From: Caldifarciminota bacterium
Lineage (GTDB): Bacteria; Hydrothermota; UBA3072; B12-G15
Reading direction: 5' to 3'
DNA: 9,345 bases
Assembly (NCBI GenBank): GCA_021163525.1
Contig: JAGGTX010000114.1
Coordinates: 1-9,345, forward strand
Shown piece after piece: positions 6,087 through 9,345 of this stretch. Positions within the stretch are counted from its first letter, which is position 1. Each line of letters begins with the position of its first letter. A program made the translations under genes and the position numbers. The notes beneath the pieces were generated by a model. That model had not been told where the DNA came from. It did no database searches and saw only the letters and a list, made by a program, of their open reading frames with translations.

Positions 6087-6089
6087 GGG

Positions 6090-6737
6090 ATGAAGAAGAT
6101 TAAAACCCTGAGAAGTGTGTTTGCTGCCAATGACCAGGTGGCATATGAACTCAGAAAGGAACTGAAGGGGAAGGGCATAACCTTCATCAACATCATGGGC
6201 TCCCCTGGTTCGGGTAAAACCTCATTGATTGAAAGGACAATGGATGAACTTAAGGATAAGAAATTTGCAATAATTGAAGGTGACATTGAAACCTCCATTG
6301 ATGCTGAGAAACTCCAGAAAAAGGGTGTTGAGATTTACCAGATAAATACAGGACCTTTTGGTGGTGATTGCCATCTTGAGGCAGCGTGGATAAGGACGGC
6401 CATTGGAGAGATGAACCTTGAAGGGGTTGACTTTCTCCTTGTTGAGAATATTGGGAACCTTGTCTGCCCTGCTGAGTTTGATACAGGTGCACATATCAAT
6501 GTGGTTGTTCTCAGTGTAACAGAGGGTGAAGATAAACCCCTTAAGTATCCATTGATGTTCAGAAGGTCACAGATCCTTGTAATCTCCAAAACAGACCTTC
6601 TTCCCTACCTGGATGTGAGTCTTGAGAATATCGTTAGGAATGCCAGAAAGATTAACAAAGACATTCTTGTTTTTCCTCTTTCAGTGAAAACAGGAGAAGG
6701 GGTGGAAAAATGGAAGAACTACATAAAGAATTTGTAA
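6090..6737 (+). CDS. hypB: Nickel-insertion GTPase HypB (hydrogenase maturation)
   Basis: The 215-residue SIMIBI-class GTPase matches HypB, which with HypA delivers nickel to [NiFe] hydrogenase (and in some bacteria urease) precursors in the cytoplasm. Seen: Walker A GSPGSGKT (37-44); EGDIETSIDAEKL (63-75), the HypB switch I region; CHLEA at 94-98 and ENIGNLVCPAEFD (119-131), supplying the metal-site residues Cys94, His95 and Cys126; DKPLKYPLMF (148-157); and SKTDLLPYL (166-174) in place of the usual NKxD. It lacks the N-terminal cysteine motif and histidine-rich stretch of E. coli or rhizobial HypB, as do many shorter archaeal and bacterial forms. The segment before CHLEA reads NTGPFGGD, which looks about two residues longer than the usual TGxGCHLDA form. 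No hypA or hydrogenase genes are visible. It leads an operon under its own promoter, and the next gene begins 28 bases before its stop. Confidence 0.9.
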   Translation: MKKIKTLRSVFAANDQVAYELRKELKGKGITFINIMGSPGSGKTSLIERTMDELKDKKFAIIEGDIETSIDAEKLQKKGVEIYQINTGPFGGDCHLEAAWIRTAIGEMNLEGVDFLLVENIGNLVCPAEFDTGAHINVVVLSVTEGEDKPLKYPLMFRRSQILVISKTDLLPYLDVSLENIVRNARKINKDILVFPLSVKTGEGVEKWKNYIKNL

Positions 6738-8152
6738 GGCAGAAGGTTTTTATCAGGGGAGAATGGAGGGATACAGAAGAGGGTATAGATGTGATAAATC
6801 CTTATACTGGGGAGAAAATAGGGATGGTTGGAAGGGCATCCAGAGAGGATGTCCTTTCTGCTATTAAGAGTGCAAAAGAGGCATTTGATGATTTCAGACA
6901 TGGCCCCCTTATGTTAAGGGCAAAGGTTCTCAGAGAGGTGGCAAAAAGGCTTGAACAGAAAAGGGAGGTTATTGCAAGGACAATAACCCTTGAATCCGGA
7001 AAGGCAATAAGATTTGCGAGGGGTGAGGTTTCAAGGGCCATTGAGACCTTCACATTTGCCGCGGATGAGGCGGATAAGCTTTCTGGTGAGACTGTGCCAG
7101 TGGATGCTGCTGCTGGTGGAGAGGGGAGAATGGGTTTCTTCATAAGGGTTCCACTCGGGCCTGTTGCTGCCATCACCCCTTTTAATTTTCCATTGAATCT
7201 TCCTGCCCACAAGATAGCCCCGGCAATTGCAGCGGGTGATACAATCGTGTGGAAACCGTCTTCATATACGCCGCTCACAGCCATATTGTTGACAGATATC
7301 CTTGTGGATGCAGGTGTTCCTGAAGGTGTTATAAACCTGGTTTTTGGACCTGGTAGTGAAACAGGCGAGATACTCTCAACCAGTGATGATATTAAACTTA
7401 TTAGTTTTACAGGCAGCGTCCCTGTTGGTGAAAGAATAAGAAAAATATCAGGAATGAAGAAGACTCTACTTGAACTGGGTTCAAATTCAGCACTTGTAAT
7501 AGACGAGGGGGTTGAGAATCTTGAGGAGGTTGTTGACAGGGCAGTGATTGGTGCATACGCCAATTCAGGACAGGTGTGTATATCAATACAGAGGATCTAT
7601 GTTCATACATCACTGTTTGATAAATTTTCAGAGATGTTTGTAGAGGCATCCAAACAGGTTAAAATAGGTGACCCAATGGACCCTGATGTCCTGTATGGTC
7701 CCATGATAACAGAGGAAGAGGCAATCAGGGCAGAAAAATGGGTTAAGGATGCCATTAAAATGGGAGCAAGGCCACTTCTCCTCGGGAAGAGAGAGGGTTC
7801 AATCCTCTATCCAACTGTTTTAACGGATGTGAATTTTGAAATGGATGTGGTGTCCAGGGAGGTCTTTGCACCTGTGGTCTCTATTATGCCATTCTCAACA
7901 TTTGAACAGGCAGTCCAGCTAGTTAACAGGTCAATGTATGGTTTGAATGTGGGTATATACACCCCGAGCATCTCAAACATGTTGATGGCGGTGAGGGAGT
8001 GTGAGGTTGGGAGTGTGATAATTAATGATTACCCAACATTCAGAGTGGACAATATGCCCTATGGTGGTGTGAAGATGAGCGGAATGGGCAGGGAAGGTCC
8101 TCCATTTGCAATAGAGGAATACACCGAGATACGGTTTGTATCAATGAGATGA
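6710..8152 (+). CDS. NAD(P)-dependent aldehyde dehydrogenase
   Basis: This 480-residue protein is a full-length member of the ALDH superfamily, oxidising an aldehyde to the acid in the cytoplasm. Catalytic residues are visible: Asn159 in TPFNFPLNLPAHK (oxyanion), Glu255 in LELGSNS (general base), Cys290 in SGQVCISIQR (nucleophile), and Glu384 in REVFAPV (cofactor). The binding lysine is Lys182 in WKPSSYTP. The position that is Glu195 in human ALDH2, which favours NAD by holding the adenine ribose hydroxyls, is Ser185 here, so NADP use is possible. Overall it resembles lactaldehyde/non-phosphorylating glyceraldehyde-3-phosphate dehydrogenase-type ALDHs more than class 1/2 enzymes, but the substrate is not determined. 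The ATG at 6710 follows a purine-rich GGAGAAGGGGTGG (6693-6705) and lies inside hypB. No later start codon precedes the conserved N-terminus, so the 28-base overlap appears real. Confidence 0.9.
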   Translation: MEELHKEFVRQKVFIRGEWRDTEEGIDVINPYTGEKIGMVGRASREDVLSAIKSAKEAFDDFRHGPLMLRAKVLREVAKRLEQKREVIARTITLESGKAIRFARGEVSRAIETFTFAADEADKLSGETVPVDAAAGGEGRMGFFIRVPLGPVAAITPFNFPLNLPAHKIAPAIAAGDTIVWKPSSYTPLTAILLTDILVDAGVPEGVINLVFGPGSETGEILSTSDDIKLISFTGSVPVGERIRKISGMKKTLLELGSNSALVIDEGVENLEEVVDRAVIGAYANSGQVCISIQRIYVHTSLFDKFSEMFVEASKQVKIGDPMDPDVLYGPMITEEEAIRAEKWVKDAIKMGARPLLLGKREGSILYPTVLTDVNFEMDVVSREVFAPVVSIMPFSTFEQAVQLVNRSMYGLNVGIYTPSISNMLMAVRECEVGSVIINDYPTFRVDNMPYGGVKMSGMGREGPPFAIEEYTEIRFVSMR

Positions 8153-8841
8153 TTTTTATAATCTTTTCCTTGTTCCTTCCCATTTACACAGCCTCGTCCA
8201 TGGGGATGGGGCTTATTCCTTCAAAGAGTGAGGGAGTATCCATAACCTGTGTCAGGTATTATTCATTGAGCGACCTGAATGGAATGATGATAAAGACGGA
8301 CTGGCCAATAAGGATGGTCTTCACCTATCTTTATGCTGGAGGATACAGGGAATACACCTTTTATCCAGAGTTTGAACTTCCCATTGAGGACCTATCTTTT
8401 AAGGTGTCAACGCACCTTCTTATGGACAGATGGTCTGACCGGTTTGATCTTGGTTTTAGAGTGAATCTTGGAATAGAGTACAGGTTCATGTCCTATACAG
8501 GAGGATTCACCCTGAGGAATGCAGTTGCAGGAATTGGTGGAGGAGAGTTTTATCCAGAGGAAGAGGTATACATTAAGTATTATGATAGAATGTTTTCCAC
8601 GGGTTTCAGATTGACCCTGCTCCAGGGTGGTATTGATGCTGGCTGGGGAATGCAGGTAGACATGAATCCTCTGATTCTGAGATTGGGATTCAGAACATCA
8701 CCATTTGTTCCAGGTTTTGGCTTTGGGATAAAGGCACATGGTCTAATCATAGACATGGGATTTGAATCCCATCCCGTACTGGGTATAACTGAATGTATAA
8801 CCATCAGGAGGAATGTATGGAAGAGTGCATTGAACATGTGA
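8149..8841 (+). CDS. Predicted outer-membrane beta-barrel protein
   Basis: The 230-residue protein begins with a hydrophobic stretch (1-15, MIFIIFSLFL then PIYTA) that fits a short signal peptide. What follows is a series of alternating polar/apolar strands rich in Tyr, Phe, Gly and Arg, for example VFTYLYAGGYREYTFYPEF (57-75), DLGFRVNLGIEYRF (100-113) and LILRLGFRTSP (175-185). The end, GFGFGIKAHGLIIDMGFESH (189-208) with LGITECITIRR (211-221), resembles the last strands of PorV/UPF0164-like barrel proteins. It is therefore probably exported and in the outer membrane; no ligand or function can be read. The signal peptide is odd in having no lysine or arginine before its hydrophobic core, and the start has no Shine-Dalgarno, relying on the ATGA overlap with the aldehyde dehydrogenase stop. 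The last nine residues are an extension beyond the final predicted strand, coded where the next gene starts. Confidence 0.6.
   Translation: MIFIIFSLFLPIYTASSMGMGLIPSKSEGVSITCVRYYSLSDLNGMMIKTDWPIRMVFTYLYAGGYREYTFYPEFELPIEDLSFKVSTHLLMDRWSDRFDLGFRVNLGIEYRFMSYTGGFTLRNAVAGIGGGEFYPEEEVYIKYYDRMFSTGFRLTLLQGGIDAGWGMQVDMNPLILRLGFRTSPFVPGFGFGIKAHGLIIDMGFESHPVLGITECITIRRNVWKSALNM
8806..8811 (+). promoter_or_regulatory. Ribosome binding site that fixes the Nudix start
   Basis: AGGAGG with a five-base spacer sets the start of the Nudix gene at ATG 8817, 25 bases inside the preceding coding sequence. Confidence 0.8.
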
Positions 8842-9345
8842 GGGTTTACACGGGCAGAATAATCAACCTGAATGTGGACAGGGTCAGGCTTCAAAGTGGC
8901 AGGGAGACAACCAGGGAGTATGTTGAACACAGAGGTGCTGTGGCAGCGATTCCTGTGCTTCCAGATGGTAGGATTGTCCTTGTTAAACAGTACAGGTATC
9001 CTGTGAAGGAGTATTTAATAGAGATTCCAGCAGGAACAATTGAGCTCGGGGAGGACCCTGTCCAGACCATGCAAAGGGAACTTGTTGAGGAAATTGGGTA
9101 TAGGGCTGGAAAACTTGAAGAGGTGATTAACTACTACTCCACCCCGGGGTTTGTTACCGAAAGGATGTACATATACATAGCAACAGAACTTGAACCTGCA
9201 AAGGGTGAACCTGACCTTGAAGAAAACATTGAGGTTTTATACATGACATTTGAAGAGGCAATTGAGGCAATAAAGAGGGGTGATATAAAGGATGGTAAAA
9301 CTCTTGTTGCTCTTGCTCTGTACGGTTTATCCAGATGCAGTGATA
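8817..9345 (+). CDS. Nudix hydrolase, ADP-ribose pyrophosphatase type (3' truncated)
   Basis: The reading frame runs from ATG 8817 to the window edge, 176 residues, so only a short C-terminus is likely missing (family members are usually 170-210). A complete Nudix box is present at 73-95: Gly73, Glu79, Arg87-Glu88-Leu89, Glu91-Glu92 and Gly94, with spacing exactly as in GX5EX7REUXEEXGU. Proline 110 falls 15 residues after the box in STPGFVTERMYIYIA, the mark of ADP-ribose pyrophosphatases, which split ADP-ribose into AMP and ribose-5-phosphate. Upstream elements also fit: HRGAVAAIPVL (38-48) and VKQYRYPVKEYLIEIPAG (56-73). ADP-ribose and its breakdown product can modify proteins, so a housekeeping role is likely. 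Fusion or co-substrate details depend on the missing end. It is the last visible gene of the hypB-led operon. Confidence 0.9.
   Translation, partial: MEECIEHVRVYTGRIINLNVDRVRLQSGRETTREYVEHRGAVAAIPVLPDGRIVLVKQYRYPVKEYLIEIPAGTIELGEDPVQTMQRELVEEIGYRAGKLEEVINYYSTPGFVTERMYIYIATELEPAKGEPDLEENIEVLYMTFEEAIEAIKRGDIKDGKTLVALALYGLSRCSD

Noticed and set aside
6802..7563. 253-codon open frame on the - strand inside the aldehyde dehydrogenase
   Set aside because: Composition is Ser/Pro/Ala-rich as expected for an antisense shadow; it has no recognisable domain, and the + strand gene has all its catalytic residues.

Overview
The window is about 9.3 kb of gene-dense bacterial DNA. All convincing genes are on the + strand, usually with gaps of only a few bases or start/stop overlaps. 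Several traits suggest a Gram-negative-type (diderm), possibly thermophilic bacterium: a rhamnose-nucleotide gene, a predicted outer-membrane beta-barrel, arginine codons almost all AGG/AGA, frequent ATA isoleucine, and strong AGGAGG ribosome binding sites. An uncultured lineage is plausible (WOR-3/Hydrothermae-like), but the lineage is a low-confidence guess. I see no tRNA, rRNA, CRISPR, insertion sequence or clear intrinsic terminator.

Region 1 (1-944) is the end of a cell-surface polysaccharide operon: the C-terminus of an unidentified protein, then rfbD (dTDP-4-dehydrorhamnose reductase), joined by a TAATG overlap.

Region 2 (945-5302) starts with a good sigma70-like promoter (TTGACA, 16 bp, TAAACT) and reads as one operon. 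It encodes a pilin-like membrane protein whose prepilin peptidase site is lost, a DUF58 protein with a complete MIDAS (metal-ion site), a BatA-like membrane protein whose von Willebrand A (VWA) domain has collapsed to little more than its DxSxS motif, and an M18 aminopeptidase. The usual MoxR ATPase partner of DUF58/BatA genes is not between or next to them. Pilin-like + DUF58 + BatA-like is the best candidate here for an undescribed membrane-associated system.

Region 3 (5303-6050) has a 148-base leader holding a possible 31-codon ORF and several inverted repeats, followed by a class I SAM methyltransferase gene with no Shine-Dalgarno sequence. The layout suggests post-transcriptional control.

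Region 4 (6040-9345) begins with a second strong promoter (TTGACA, 16 bp, TATCAT). A perfect 7-3-7 palindrome sits over its -10 and predicted start. It leads hypB (nickel-insertion GTPase), an aldehyde dehydrogenase, a predicted outer-membrane barrel and an ADP-ribose-pyrophosphatase-like Nudix hydrolase, each overlapping the next. The Nudix gene runs off the right edge. No hydrogenase structural gene or hypA is visible, so the role of hypB in this group is open.
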